From CAWFFV01 sp963814985 (GTDB lineage: Bacteria > Chloroflexota > Ktedonobacteria > Ktedonobacterales > Ktedonobacteraceae), in assembly GCA_963814985.1 (NCBI GenBank), contig CAWFFV010000029.1:407335-471334 (forward strand): a DNA stretch of 64,000 nucleotides. The letters run 5' to 3'. Under the pieces are notes generated by a model. That model was not told the DNA's origin, did no database searches, and saw only the letters and a program-made list of their open reading frames with translations. Position 1 is the first letter of the stretch. The number at the start of each line of letters is the position of its first letter. Positions 39,934-48,017 of the stretch are shown here, piece by piece. Made by a program: the position numbers and the translations under genes.

Positions 39934-40088
39934 AATGCTCTGCCTCCAGTCCATCCTGGTCACTCTTCCATGAAAGCCTCTGCAGACAGCATCTAATGTC
40001 TGCTTGCAAAGAGGATGGTCTTGTTATCGTTACAAAATACAAAACAACGTTCCAAGTACGATATAGCTTATCGCTCAACAGCGAATCC

Positions 40089-40571
40089 TTAATTCATCTT
40101 ACTTCTATCTGTTGAAGATAAGCAAGTAACATGATTATACAGAAGTTGGGGAGAAGAACCAACCCAGGTGGTGGAGGCTGCAAGTGAGCCACTCGTTTGT
40201 GGGCGAGGGATCCAGTACTGTTTCGTTAAGTGATGTGGTGGCATCATAATTTCGATGTCATGTGGACTGGACATCACAAAAATCCAGGGGAAATTGTGGT
40301 GTAACACTGTATGATTTTCTTTCCTCTTGTAACAAGAAATGACAGTGATTCCCTCTCTTTCGAGCACTTCAAAAAGCTCTGTAGGCATTTCTGGGACAAA
40401 ATTCCCAAACGGGCAGGCCTCTTGACGATTCAAGGAAAAGAGCGTAAAATCATCCCGAGTGGTTATAACCGATATGGGTATATTGTCGAGCGTAATCTGA
40501 AAAAGGGATGAGGGATGAAACCAACAGACAATCCCGAAGGGATGTTGTCGCTTTTGCCGGCGGTGTTTCAT
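40089..40571 (-). CDS. Hypothetical protein
   Basis: A 160-residue open frame starting at ATG 40571, divergent from the pentapeptide gene. It has a reasonable amino-acid mix (FHPSSLFQITLDNIPISVIT, LFEVLEREGITVISCYKRKE) and a His/Pro-rich end but no family I recognise. The ribosome site is weak (AGGA two bases from ATG). It may be a real small gene or a chance frame. Confidence 0.4.
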   Translation of the reverse strand: MKHRRQKRQHPFGIVCWFHPSSLFQITLDNIPISVITTRDDFTLFSLNRQEACPFGNFVPEMPTELFEVLEREGITVISCYKRKENHTVLHHNFPWIFVMSSPHDIEIMMPPHHLTKQYWIPRPQTSGSLAASTTWVGSSPQLLYNHVTCLSSTDRSKMN

Positions 40572-40620
40572 ATCCTGCTGACCCTGGTTGATGGCGAACG
40601 GCACTGGTATAGTATTAACT

Positions 40621-41337
40621 ATGAAAGAGAAGCAAAGTAGAAGGATACTGCCATTGAGAATCATTTGGAACGGGCTTCAGTTCCCGGTGCTCGCTTTACT
40701 TCTGATTGCCAGCATTATCTGGATGACGGTTCAACAAGAGCAAATGACACGCCAATTGAGTTACCAACAACAGACTATAACACTCCAGGTTGCGCATGAC
40801 CAGCAACAAGAGACACTTCTCATGAACTATATCAATACGATTTCAGATTTGATGGTCCATGATCAGCTCTTCACGGCCAAACCTGCGGCTCCAGCTTCAG
40901 TTATTGCAGAAGCACAAACGCAGGAAGTGCTCAAAAAGCTGGATCCAGATCACAAAGCAGCACTGATGAGCTTCCTGTATAGCACAAAACTGATCGGGAA
41001 TGATTATCACAGTATTAGCATGATTGATGCAGACATGCACGGTGCTCATCTTCGTGCCGTTGACCTGCGTGACACCTCTCTTGTCGGAGCGAATCTCTCA
41101 GGGGCGGACTTACGGGGGGCAAACTTGAGTTACGCGACGCTGAACTATGTGGACCTGAGTGGAGCCAACCTGACAGGAGCGAATCTCTCTGGCTGCGACC
41201 TGCACAATGTGAATTTCACTGGAGCCAATTTGAGTCAGGCTAATTTGAAGGATGCATTTGATTTAGGAGATACACTTCTTGCGAAAGCGAAGACACTCTC
41301 AGGAACGATCATGCCTGATGGAACGATGCATATCTAA
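40621..41337 (+). CDS. Membrane-anchored pentapeptide-repeat protein
   Basis: A 238-residue protein with a basic N-terminus, one membrane helix (FPVLALLLIASIIWMTV), a Gln-rich helical or coiled segment (about 25 to 100) and ten or more pentapeptide repeats (AVDLRDTSLVGANLSGADLR, ANLSYATLNYVDLSGANL). The layout, an N-terminal anchor and a cytosolic or external beta-helix, is common in cyanobacteria and Chloroflexota but functionally unknown. No good ribosome site at the chosen ATG; 40591 is an alternative start. Intact, unlike the paralogue-type gene at 32223. Confidence 0.75.
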   Translation: MKEKQSRRILPLRIIWNGLQFPVLALLLIASIIWMTVQQEQMTRQLSYQQQTITLQVAHDQQQETLLMNYINTISDLMVHDQLFTAKPAAPASVIAEAQTQEVLKKLDPDHKAALMSFLYSTKLIGNDYHSISMIDADMHGAHLRAVDLRDTSLVGANLSGADLRGANLSYATLNYVDLSGANLTGANLSGCDLHNVNFTGANLSQANLKDAFDLGDTLLAKAKTLSGTIMPDGTMHI

Positions 41338-42204
41338 GGGATAGTTGCTGAGAAGCTGTTCGAAGTAGAGAACGCTTTCTGATGTGTTGGAGCATGCTCT
41401 GTGCTTCACTTTTCCTCTGACCATCACTGCCTGGCGGTATTTTTGTGTGCGTTTCATGCGTGATGGAAGCAGAGAGGATGGAAACGACCGTGTGAGTTGT
41501 TTTCCATGGTCTCTGCCTGCCTGCCTGCCTCCGTTCAGCGTTCGTATCAAGCCGGCTTCCGTCTTCGTGTTTGGCCAGAGCCAGCGACTCATCATTACAG
41601 CCCCCTTCAGGGATGTGGGCAGTCTGTCTGTCTGTGTTTTTCTTTTTTTCTGCCAGGGAGTGTCTGGGATCTGGAGGGTGACGGCAGGCAGGGGGGAAGT
41701 GTCTGTGCCAGAGGAAGTGGTGAAGCCCATGGGAGCAGGACTTTTGGATCTGGCACAACGGGGAAAGGGTGCAAGAGTTTTCAGGAGCGACGGGAGGGGT
41801 GGTGAGTGGGTGGGATGGGTGTGGGATGGGGGTGGGAGCGGGTTTTGGGGTGGTGGTGGTGGTGGTGAGTAAGCGAGTATATTTTATTCCATAATAAACA
41901 CTTGCTTGTTTAATGGCATGTGCTCACCTACAATGTAGTACAGGCGGAGCAAACACGGGAACGGTCATTTCATTGATGAGCCGGATGGACGTAGTGACAG
42001 GTTGGCACTGTTTGCCCCCATGCGCGGAGGCCGGGTGTACGGCTGACTTTTCCCCACTTTTTTCAAGGTCATCAATGGAAAGCCGGATGAACTACTCCCA
42101 GTTTTTCATGGATGAGGTAGGGGTTATTGGTGCTGACCGGTTTGAGAAGATATGGGGGATTGCGCGCATTCAGGAGAGATTTCAGCGAACAAATGGAGAT
42201 AGGC
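41338..42204. other. Boundary region before the AvrD operon
   Basis: No credible gene. Contains a repeat-rich TGCCTGCC / GTCTGTCTG stretch (about 41510-41640), an exceptionally G-rich tract (41780-41871) and an AT-rich, promoter-like piece (41876-41912). Codon and base usage changes to a GGG/GTT/ACG-rich style after this point, as for acquired DNA. Open frames here are low-complexity shadows. Confidence 0.5.
41780..41871 (+). repeat. G-rich tract with G-quadruplex potential
   Basis: On the plus strand, at least eight runs of three or more G separated by one to seven bases (GGGAGGGG, GTGGGTGGGATGGGTGTGGG, ATGGGGGTGGGAGCGGG) end in (GGT)n. This far exceeds the usual four-run G-quadruplex rule. 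Confidence 0.75.
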
Positions 42205-43554
42205 ATGAGTCAATCGTTCCTTCGCACCATGGCGCTTTTTGGGGATCAGGACGCCATGGTGTTCAACGGAAAGAACTATCGGTATAGCGACCTCATTGAG
42301 ATGAGTCACACGTGGCGACACGTTCTTGATGGTGAGCGGATTGAACGTGGGCAGGTTGTTGCGCTTGAATCGCCGTCCTCGCCGGAGGCCTGTGCGGCGC
42401 TGATGGCGCTGGTTGAACGTGGGGCGATTATTGTTCCGCTCGGGATTTTACCGGCGGCGAAGCGGGAAGAATTTCACGAGGTTGCGCAGGTTGAGTTTGT
42501 GATTACGCTTGATGGGGTAGGGCAGCGTTGTTTTTCTGAGCGGACGCACCGTCATAGCAGTCATGAGTTTTATGAGCGTTTACGGAGGGGTTCCTCGCCG
42601 GGTCTTGTTTTATTCAGTTCGGGGACGTCTGGGACGAGCAAGGCGACGGTTCTTGACTTCACGAAAGTTCTTGGTCGGTATGGGGATGCTGTTCGTCCTC
42701 GTCGGACGCTTTCTTTTTTGAATCTGGACCATATTGGAGGGATCAACACCTTTTTTCATACATTAAGTCAGGGTGGGACGATTATCACGATTTCGGAGCG
42801 GACACCGGACACGGTTTTTGAGGCGATTGAGAGGCACCGGGTTGAGGTTTTGCCGACCACGCCGACGTTTTTGAATATGGTTTTGATTTCGGGAGTGTAT
42901 GAGCGGTATGAGAGTGGGTCATTACAGCTCATTACGTATGGAACGGAGCCTATGCCGTTGCAAACGCTGCAACGCTTGCGGCATGTGCTGCCTGGGGTTC
43001 GTTTCAAGCAAACGTATGGTCTGACAGAGCTTGGGATTTTGCCAACGAAATCGCGAGATGACGACACGTTATGGGTCAAGATGGGTGGATTAGGTTTTGA
43101 GTATAAAATCATTGAAGACATTTTGTGGATTTGCTCGGAGATGGCGATGCTTGGGTATCTGAATGCTGAGAGTCCATTTGACGCGGAGGGATTTTTCAAT
43201 ACGCAGGATATTGTAGAAACGGATGGAGACTATCTTCGGGTTTTGGGTCGTCGCTCAGAGATTATCAATGTTGGAGGGGAGAAAGTATATCCGAGCGAGG
43301 TTGAGAATGTGTTACTGGAGGTTCCCAATGTTGCGGAAGCGACCGTTGTTGGTCGAGCGAATCCAGTGACGGGTATGGTGGTGAAGGCGACGCTGAGTCT
43401 TGTTCAAGATGAGGACCTGCGTGCGGTGACGAAGCGTGTACGGGAGTATTGTTCGCAGCGGCTTGAGGCATTTAAGGTTCCGGTTGTGGTTGAAATTTCG
43501 AAGGAAGAGCAGCATTCGGATCGCTTCAAGAAAGTGAGGAGTGTACGAGCATGA
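42205..43554 (+). CDS. AMP-dependent acyl ligase (first gene of the AvrD operon)
   Basis: A 449-residue adenylate-forming enzyme. Core motifs: A3 LVLFSSGTSGTSKATVLDF, A4/A5 region FLNLDHIGGINTFFHTL and FKQTYGLTELGILP, A7/A8 LRVLGRRSEIINVGGEKVYP and the C-terminal HSDRFKKVRSVRA with the likely catalytic lysine. It is shorter than typical 500-residue ligases at the N-terminus. It should activate a carboxylic acid with ATP and load it on CoA or, more likely, on the carrier protein two genes downstream. ATG 42205 is seven bases from GGAGA. It overlaps the SDR gene by four bases (ATGA). Confidence 0.85.
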   Translation: MSQSFLRTMALFGDQDAMVFNGKNYRYSDLIEMSHTWRHVLDGERIERGQVVALESPSSPEACAALMALVERGAIIVPLGILPAAKREEFHEVAQVEFVITLDGVGQRCFSERTHRHSSHEFYERLRRGSSPGLVLFSSGTSGTSKATVLDFTKVLGRYGDAVRPRRTLSFLNLDHIGGINTFFHTLSQGGTIITISERTPDTVFEAIERHRVEVLPTTPTFLNMVLISGVYERYESGSLQLITYGTEPMPLQTLQRLRHVLPGVRFKQTYGLTELGILPTKSRDDDTLWVKMGGLGFEYKIIEDILWICSEMAMLGYLNAESPFDAEGFFNTQDIVETDGDYLRVLGRRSEIINVGGEKVYPSEVENVLLEVPNVAEATVVGRANPVTGMVVKATLSLVQDEDLRAVTKRVREYCSQRLEAFKVPVVVEISKEEQHSDRFKKVRSVRA

Positions 43555-44300
43555 CCTCATTGTCAGACAGGGAGGGGCGCAACGTTGCCGTCATCAGTGG
43601 TGGGAGTCGTGGGCTTGGGGCATTTCTGGTTCGGCGGCTGTTGCAACAGGGTTGGCAAGTTGCTACATTCAGTCGCAATGAGAGTCCTTTTATCACTGAA
43701 ACCAGCGATGAAGCGGATGCTGATTTTTACTGGGAATCGGTGGACCTGTTGGAACCGCAAACGGTGTCAGGATTTGTCCGCAATGTTGTCCGTCGTTTTG
43801 GGCACATTGACGTTCTGATTGGCAATGCTGGTGTACTGCATCAGGAATTGCTTCTGACGACGGCTCCCAGGCAGATTAGTGCGCTGATAACGAGCAATCT
43901 GGTTGCGCCTATCATGCTGGCGCAAGCCTGTGCGCGTACGATGAGTTCGCGGAAAAAAGGGGTGATTGTGCATGTTTCATCGATCAATGCCATTCGTGGG
44001 TACCGTGGGGTTGCGGTGTACACTGCGGCCAAGGCGGGGCTTGACGGTTTTAGTCGAAGTCTTGCTCGGGAACTTGGAGCGCTCAATATCCGTGTGAATT
44101 CGGTTGTTCCGGGTTTTTTTGAGAGTGAGATGACGGCGGGAGTGACCCCGATGAATGTGGAGCGTATTAAAGGGCGGACGCCACTTGGGCGGGTAGCGAC
44201 GGTAGAAGAAGTGGCGGAGGTTGTATTGTTTCTGATATCGCCTTCGGCGTCATTTATTACAGGGCAAACGATAGTTGTTGATGGAGGTATCACATGTTAG
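43551..44300 (+). CDS. Short-chain dehydrogenase/reductase, FabG-like
   Basis: A 249-residue SDR with NADP-binding SGGSRGLGAFLVRRLL, the NAG motif VLIGNAGVLH, catalytic Ser in VHVSSINAIRG and YTAAKAGLDGFS (YxxxK), and the C-terminal FITGQTIVVDGGI. It reduces beta-keto groups on carrier-bound acyl chains, or oxidises hydroxyls. Translation is coupled to the ligase (ATGA overlap) and to the carrier protein (seven-base overlap), so it acts on the same chain. Confidence 0.9.
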   Translation: MTSLSDREGRNVAVISGGSRGLGAFLVRRLLQQGWQVATFSRNESPFITETSDEADADFYWESVDLLEPQTVSGFVRNVVRRFGHIDVLIGNAGVLHQELLLTTAPRQISALITSNLVAPIMLAQACARTMSSRKKGVIVHVSSINAIRGYRGVAVYTAAKAGLDGFSRSLARELGALNIRVNSVVPGFFESEMTAGVTPMNVERIKGRTPLGRVATVEEVAEVVLFLISPSASFITGQTIVVDGGITC

Positions 44301-44557
44301 AGCAAATAACGGTAGAAGCGATTGTGGAGCAAGAAATCAGGACATTGTTGATGGAATCGGGTGAAGAGGAAGTTCCTTTGACGAAGCAGGAACAACTGCA
44401 TGAACTGGGGCTGAATTCGTTGTTGTTGGCCCGGCTCATTGTGCAACTGGATACGGTTTTGGAAGTTGAGCCTTTTGCTACGGGGTCTGTGATTGCGGAT
44501 GTGCGTACGGTAGGGGATCTTGTTGCTGTTTATGAGCAGACGAAGGTAGCGAGCTAG
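44294..44557 (+). CDS. Acyl carrier protein
   Basis: An 87-residue carrier protein with four predicted helices and the phosphopantetheine attachment motif LGLNSLLLARL; the usual DSL is NSL, a variant seen in specialised carriers. It would carry the acyl chain activated by the ligase. No dedicated phosphopantetheinyl transferase is near; a genome copy must serve. Confidence 0.85.
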   Translation: MLEQITVEAIVEQEIRTLLMESGEEEVPLTKQEQLHELGLNSLLLARLIVQLDTVLEVEPFATGSVIADVRTVGDLVAVYEQTKVAS

Positions 44558-44641
44558 GATGTGGATACGAGCCTGAAATGAGCTACAGGAAGCTGGTACG
44601 AGAAGAGTTCTGGCTTTCTTTGTACATAGTAGGAGGCTAGC

Positions 44642-45664
44642 ATGTCAAGTAACACGACATTATTGTACCGATCGATAGAAGATTATCTGGGATCGGGAGA
44701 GCAGCGTTTTTTCGGCAAGGGATACCGGAGAGCGGATTATCGGATAGGCGATCTCTCGGTCACGGCGGGGGGTGAATTGGATGCAGGAGTTCGGGGAAAG
44801 GTTTCGGTGGCCTATCCGTCGGACTGGTCGACCAAGGGGGATCAAATTGATCTTCGTCCTCATCTGAGCAGTATAGATACGTTGGTGATTGGTGCACAAT
44901 TAAGTGAACTGTATCTTGCCCATGTGTATGATTTTGATGAAAGCATGCGCAGGGATATGCGGTTACGCAAGGTGACACTCAGGGCGGGTTCGGCGCCGCA
45001 GGAAGATCTGGTTGATATTTCGCTTGGGGCGAAATTACGAACAACCAGGGTGTTGGAGGGTGATGGGGACAGATGTGTTTCGACGATGGATTGCCAACTG
45101 GGGCTTATGCGTGCGCGGTGTGAGATTGAGCATCGTGTTGCACAAGGGAGTGATACGCCGGGAGAGTATCGGTTGGTGGAGGATCGACTGGGATCTCCGG
45201 TGTCTCGCTACTATGGGGAAGGTTTCAAGGCGAGGAAACAAAGGATTGAGGATGTACGTATCGACATGGAAGCGTTGCAAGCGGATGCGCGTGTTCACAT
45301 TGAATCGATAGCGGGCCTTGAGAGTGGGGTGGAGGGAATAAATGGTCGGTATCAGCCTTCAGTATCAATGGTTGATTGTTTTGTGGTCATTCTCCAAATG
45401 ACGCAGGTGATGATGTATGAACTGGATGCAGTTCGGCGGCAGGACAGCAATACATTGTGGATGATCCAGACGGTTTTGGAGGAAGTGGGACCGCCGTCTG
45501 CGGAGGAAACTCTGTCTGTGGATGCCCGATCGGCTATTCGAAGCAAGCATTTGTTACCGCTGCGAGGATCTGTGTGGCGTAATCTGGATCTTGTGGGTCA
45601 TTGTGGTGGGATTAGCATGCGATCCTCACTTGCGCATGCGTTACCGGACACGGCTCAGGTGTGA
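44642..45664 (+). CDS. AvrD family protein
   Basis: A 340-residue protein matching the Pseudomonas syringae AvrD family in length and in remembered signature stretches: SIEDYLGSGEQRFFGKGYRR, RPHLSSIDTLVIGAQLSELY, DESMRRDM, YQPSVSMVDCFVVILQMTQV and DSNTLWM. AvrD causes production of syringolides, C-glycosyl lipid elicitors thought to arise from a beta-keto acyl chain and a pentulose. The two halves of the protein resemble each other (EDYLGSGEQRFFGKGYRR with EDRLGSPVSRYYGEGFKARK), indicating an internal duplication. AGGAGG precedes the ATG. Gap to the carrier gene is 84 bases. Identity is from memory without alignment. Confidence 0.75.
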   Translation: MSSNTTLLYRSIEDYLGSGEQRFFGKGYRRADYRIGDLSVTAGGELDAGVRGKVSVAYPSDWSTKGDQIDLRPHLSSIDTLVIGAQLSELYLAHVYDFDESMRRDMRLRKVTLRAGSAPQEDLVDISLGAKLRTTRVLEGDGDRCVSTMDCQLGLMRARCEIEHRVAQGSDTPGEYRLVEDRLGSPVSRYYGEGFKARKQRIEDVRIDMEALQADARVHIESIAGLESGVEGINGRYQPSVSMVDCFVVILQMTQVMMYELDAVRRQDSNTLWMIQTVLEEVGPPSAEETLSVDARSAIRSKHLLPLRGSVWRNLDLVGHCGGISMRSSLAHALPDTAQV

Positions 45665-45730
45665 GAGCAAAGAGAACGTGATCGTATCAGGACAAGCATT
45701 CCTGGATGATCAGAGAAGGAAGGGAAGACA

Positions 45731-46447
45731 ATGAAACTCTCCATTTCGGGGACCTATTCATCGGGGAAAACGTTTACGGTGATGGCGCTTTCGTATTACA
45801 CAGGAATTCCTCGTACGCTAGCGAAAACCATTCGTGAGATTCTGCCGGAGGCAGTTCCGGGCAAATCGCTTGCGCAATGTACACCGGCGGAATATCTTCA
45901 GTTGGTGATGCGTCGTCATGTTGGGCGTGCGGTCAATGAAAGTGTTTTTCCCGATGGGTTTATTGCGGATGGTTCATCGTTGCAGGAATGGATTTATGGG
46001 AAGGCAAGAGTGATTCACGGGATAGATCCCAGTGACACGGGAGAGGGTGACCATGGCTCGGTGGTTGAGCATCCGGCTGAGATACATTTTTTCGAAGAAG
46101 TGATTGATCAGTTTGGGCATGCATTCAAGCAGCATGTCAAGGCGACGTTTGATGCGTATGTGCATTTGCGGAATGAGCTTCCGCTGGCGAACGACGGGCA
46201 TCGTCCGTTAAACGAGAGTTTTCGTGCGACATGTGACCGTATGTTGTTAGAGACGCTGGATGAATTACGGATTCCGCATTATGTGATAGGCGGAGAACTA
46301 TCGGAACGACTGGATAGGATAGTATCTGTCTTCAACTTTCCTACGGTCATGACATGTGATGAGGCGATAGCGCTTGCGCGCAAGGAATACTCACAGCTAG
46401 ACATGAGGCTTGAAACGGAGAGGGTAGCTCGTACAGCAGCCAGATAG
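45731..46447 (+). CDS. P-loop ATPase/kinase (NadR/AAA_28-like)
   Basis: A 238-residue protein that starts with a Walker A motif (LSISGTYSSGKTFTVMALS) and reads as a small P-loop kinase: FPDGFIADGSSLQEWIYGKA in the middle and YVHLRNELPLANDGHRPLNE, with VIGGELSERLDRIVSVF at the end. Related ATPases include the ribosylnicotinamide-kinase-like AAA_28 group. In this operon it could phosphorylate the sugar or the lipid product. GGAAGG precedes the ATG; 66 bases after the AvrD gene. Confidence 0.7.
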   Translation: MKLSISGTYSSGKTFTVMALSYYTGIPRTLAKTIREILPEAVPGKSLAQCTPAEYLQLVMRRHVGRAVNESVFPDGFIADGSSLQEWIYGKARVIHGIDPSDTGEGDHGSVVEHPAEIHFFEEVIDQFGHAFKQHVKATFDAYVHLRNELPLANDGHRPLNESFRATCDRMLLETLDELRIPHYVIGGELSERLDRIVSVFNFPTVMTCDEAIALARKEYSQLDMRLETERVARTAAR

Positions 46448-46494
46448 CAAGAGTGTGTTGTTTGCAGTGTGGTTGTGTCACAGGAAACGGTTCA

Positions 46495-46525
46495 GGATGC
46501 CTCGTCCTTTGAAGGCGGGGCATCC
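46495..46525. terminator. Hairpin at the operon end / left end of the TnpB element
   Basis: GGATGCC (46495-46501) pairs with GGCATCC (46519-46525), with further internal pairing. It lies 48 bases after the kinase stop and 88 bases before tnpB. It could terminate the AvrD operon or be the subterminal hairpin of the IS605-like element; a similar hairpin occurs at 54649-54674. Confidence 0.5.
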
Positions 46526-46612
46526 TTGTTTGGGGCCAGGGGTAGGATCTTCTGGATATTCATCAAAAATTCTTTCTTGACAAGACTGTGAATATCTGAT
46601 AGGATAAGAGCT

Positions 46613-47935
46613 ATGAAAACGGTGATAACTGCGAAGCTTCAGCTGAAGACCACTGACGACCAATTCACTGCATTACGTCGGACGCAACTGGCATATCGTG
46701 ACGCTCTCAACTTTGTGAGTCAGTATGCCTATGAGCATGGAAAAATGAGCAATAAAGTTGCTTTGCAAGAGGGGACCTACGAGGAGATCCGAGTTCGTTT
46801 TCATCTGCCATCGCAGATGGCTTGTAGTGTGCCTAGACAGGTTGGAGCGACGTATAAAGGTCTTTGGACGAAGGTCAAGAGAAATGTGCAAGACCGCACA
46901 TTGGGTTGGACCAGGAAGCGCTACAAAGGGCTTGACCAGGCGTATCAGTACGTTTCTCCTACCCTGACCTACCAGTACAAGAAGGATTACTGTTTCAAGA
47001 GGGAGGGTCACGTCAGCATTCTGACGCTTGTGGGTCGTGTTGTCATGCCCTACACAGGCTATGACAAGCATGTTGCATTGATCCAGAGAGGTGCTGAAAT
47101 TGGGGTAGCGAAACTCTGGTATGACCAACCCAAGAAACGGTTCTATTTGCTGGTGAGTCTGGAGATTGAGGTAGCAGACCCGGAACCGGAGACCCATATG
47201 GGAATTGTTGGTGTGGATGTAGGTGTTCGCTATCTGGCTGTTACCAGTACGACCAGGGGAGATCGTGCCTTCTATTCTGGGAAGAGTGTTGTTGCGAGAG
47301 TGAACCATGCAGCGAGACTGAGAAAGCGTCTACGAAAGAAAGGCACTCGTTCTGCGACACGTCGTCTGGTGGCGATGGGCAGACGAGAGAGACGGTTGAA
47401 GCAAGACGCCAATCATGTCATCTCCAAACGCATTGTGATCCGACATCCAAAGAGCCTGATCGGATTGGAGTATCTGACAGACATCAGAGAGCGGCGGGGC
47501 CGCAAACGAGGCAAAAAAGCGAAGGGTGTGCAGAGGAAAATCAATGGTGCCTACTCCAGGTGGTCTTTTGCTGAATTGCAGGGTATGATTGCCTACAAAG
47601 CTCTTCTGCACGCTTCGATGGCTATCAAGGTGGATGCCAACGACACCAGTAAAGCGTGTCCGATGTGTGGGCACACGGGTGATGCGAATCGTCCCAAGAA
47701 GGGCTTGATGTTCATCTGTCAGAATTGCCGGTATATGCTCCATGCGGATTTGGTTGGAGCCAGAAATATTGCGATGCGAACGTTGCTCATTCGGCAGGAC
47801 TGGGTGGGCATGGGTAGCTTGTCAGAGTGCCCTGATGTGTCGGACAGAGAAGCCAAAGCGGCGCGCCTCAAAAGGTATGCTGAGTTGCGGTGGAGTCTAG
47901 ACACAAGCTCCTCGGCTTTTGCCAGGGGTATTTGA
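46613..47935 (+). CDS. tnpB: TnpB RNA-guided nuclease of an IS605-type element
   Basis: A 440-residue TnpB. RuvC-I aspartate D202 in IVGVDVGVRYLA, RuvC-II glutamate E286 in LIGLEYLTDI, four-cysteine zinc finger CPMCGHTGDANRP...CQNC, and RuvC-III aspartate D379 in LHADLVGARNIAMR are all present, so it looks catalytically intact. TnpB proteins are guided by an omega RNA made from the element's 3' end and cut DNA to preserve the transposon. No TnpA (Y1 transposase) gene is nearby, so the element is of the solo-tnpB type. It sits between the AvrD operon and the exporter gene, splitting what may be one cluster. Confidence 0.9.
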   Translation: MKTVITAKLQLKTTDDQFTALRRTQLAYRDALNFVSQYAYEHGKMSNKVALQEGTYEEIRVRFHLPSQMACSVPRQVGATYKGLWTKVKRNVQDRTLGWTRKRYKGLDQAYQYVSPTLTYQYKKDYCFKREGHVSILTLVGRVVMPYTGYDKHVALIQRGAEIGVAKLWYDQPKKRFYLLVSLEIEVADPEPETHMGIVGVDVGVRYLAVTSTTRGDRAFYSGKSVVARVNHAARLRKRLRKKGTRSATRRLVAMGRRERRLKQDANHVISKRIVIRHPKSLIGLEYLTDIRERRGRKRGKKAKGVQRKINGAYSRWSFAELQGMIAYKALLHASMAIKVDANDTSKACPMCGHTGDANRPKKGLMFICQNCRYMLHADLVGARNIAMRTLLIRQDWVGMGSLSECPDVSDREAKAARLKRYAELRWSLDTSSSAFARGI

Positions 47936-48000
47936 CCTCAAGACACCATTTCAGAGTGATGTGAATTGTCTGATTCTAGAACACTGTTTGGTAATGTCCA
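47790..48000 (+). ncRNA. Candidate omega RNA region (3' end of tnpB and downstream)
   Basis: By analogy to ISDra2 TnpB, the guide RNA overlaps the 3' coding end and the element's right end. The last 140 bases of the gene, encoding a C-terminal tail after RuvC-III, and about 60 bases beyond are the expected place. I do not see a strong hairpin by eye; boundaries are a guess. Confidence 0.3.
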
Positions 48001-48017
48001 AACATTGGGAGTAGATC

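Noticed and set aside
41384..41872. Open frames across the G-rich tract
   Set aside because: Poly-Gly and Val/Trp low-complexity translation caused by the G-runs; no start signal.
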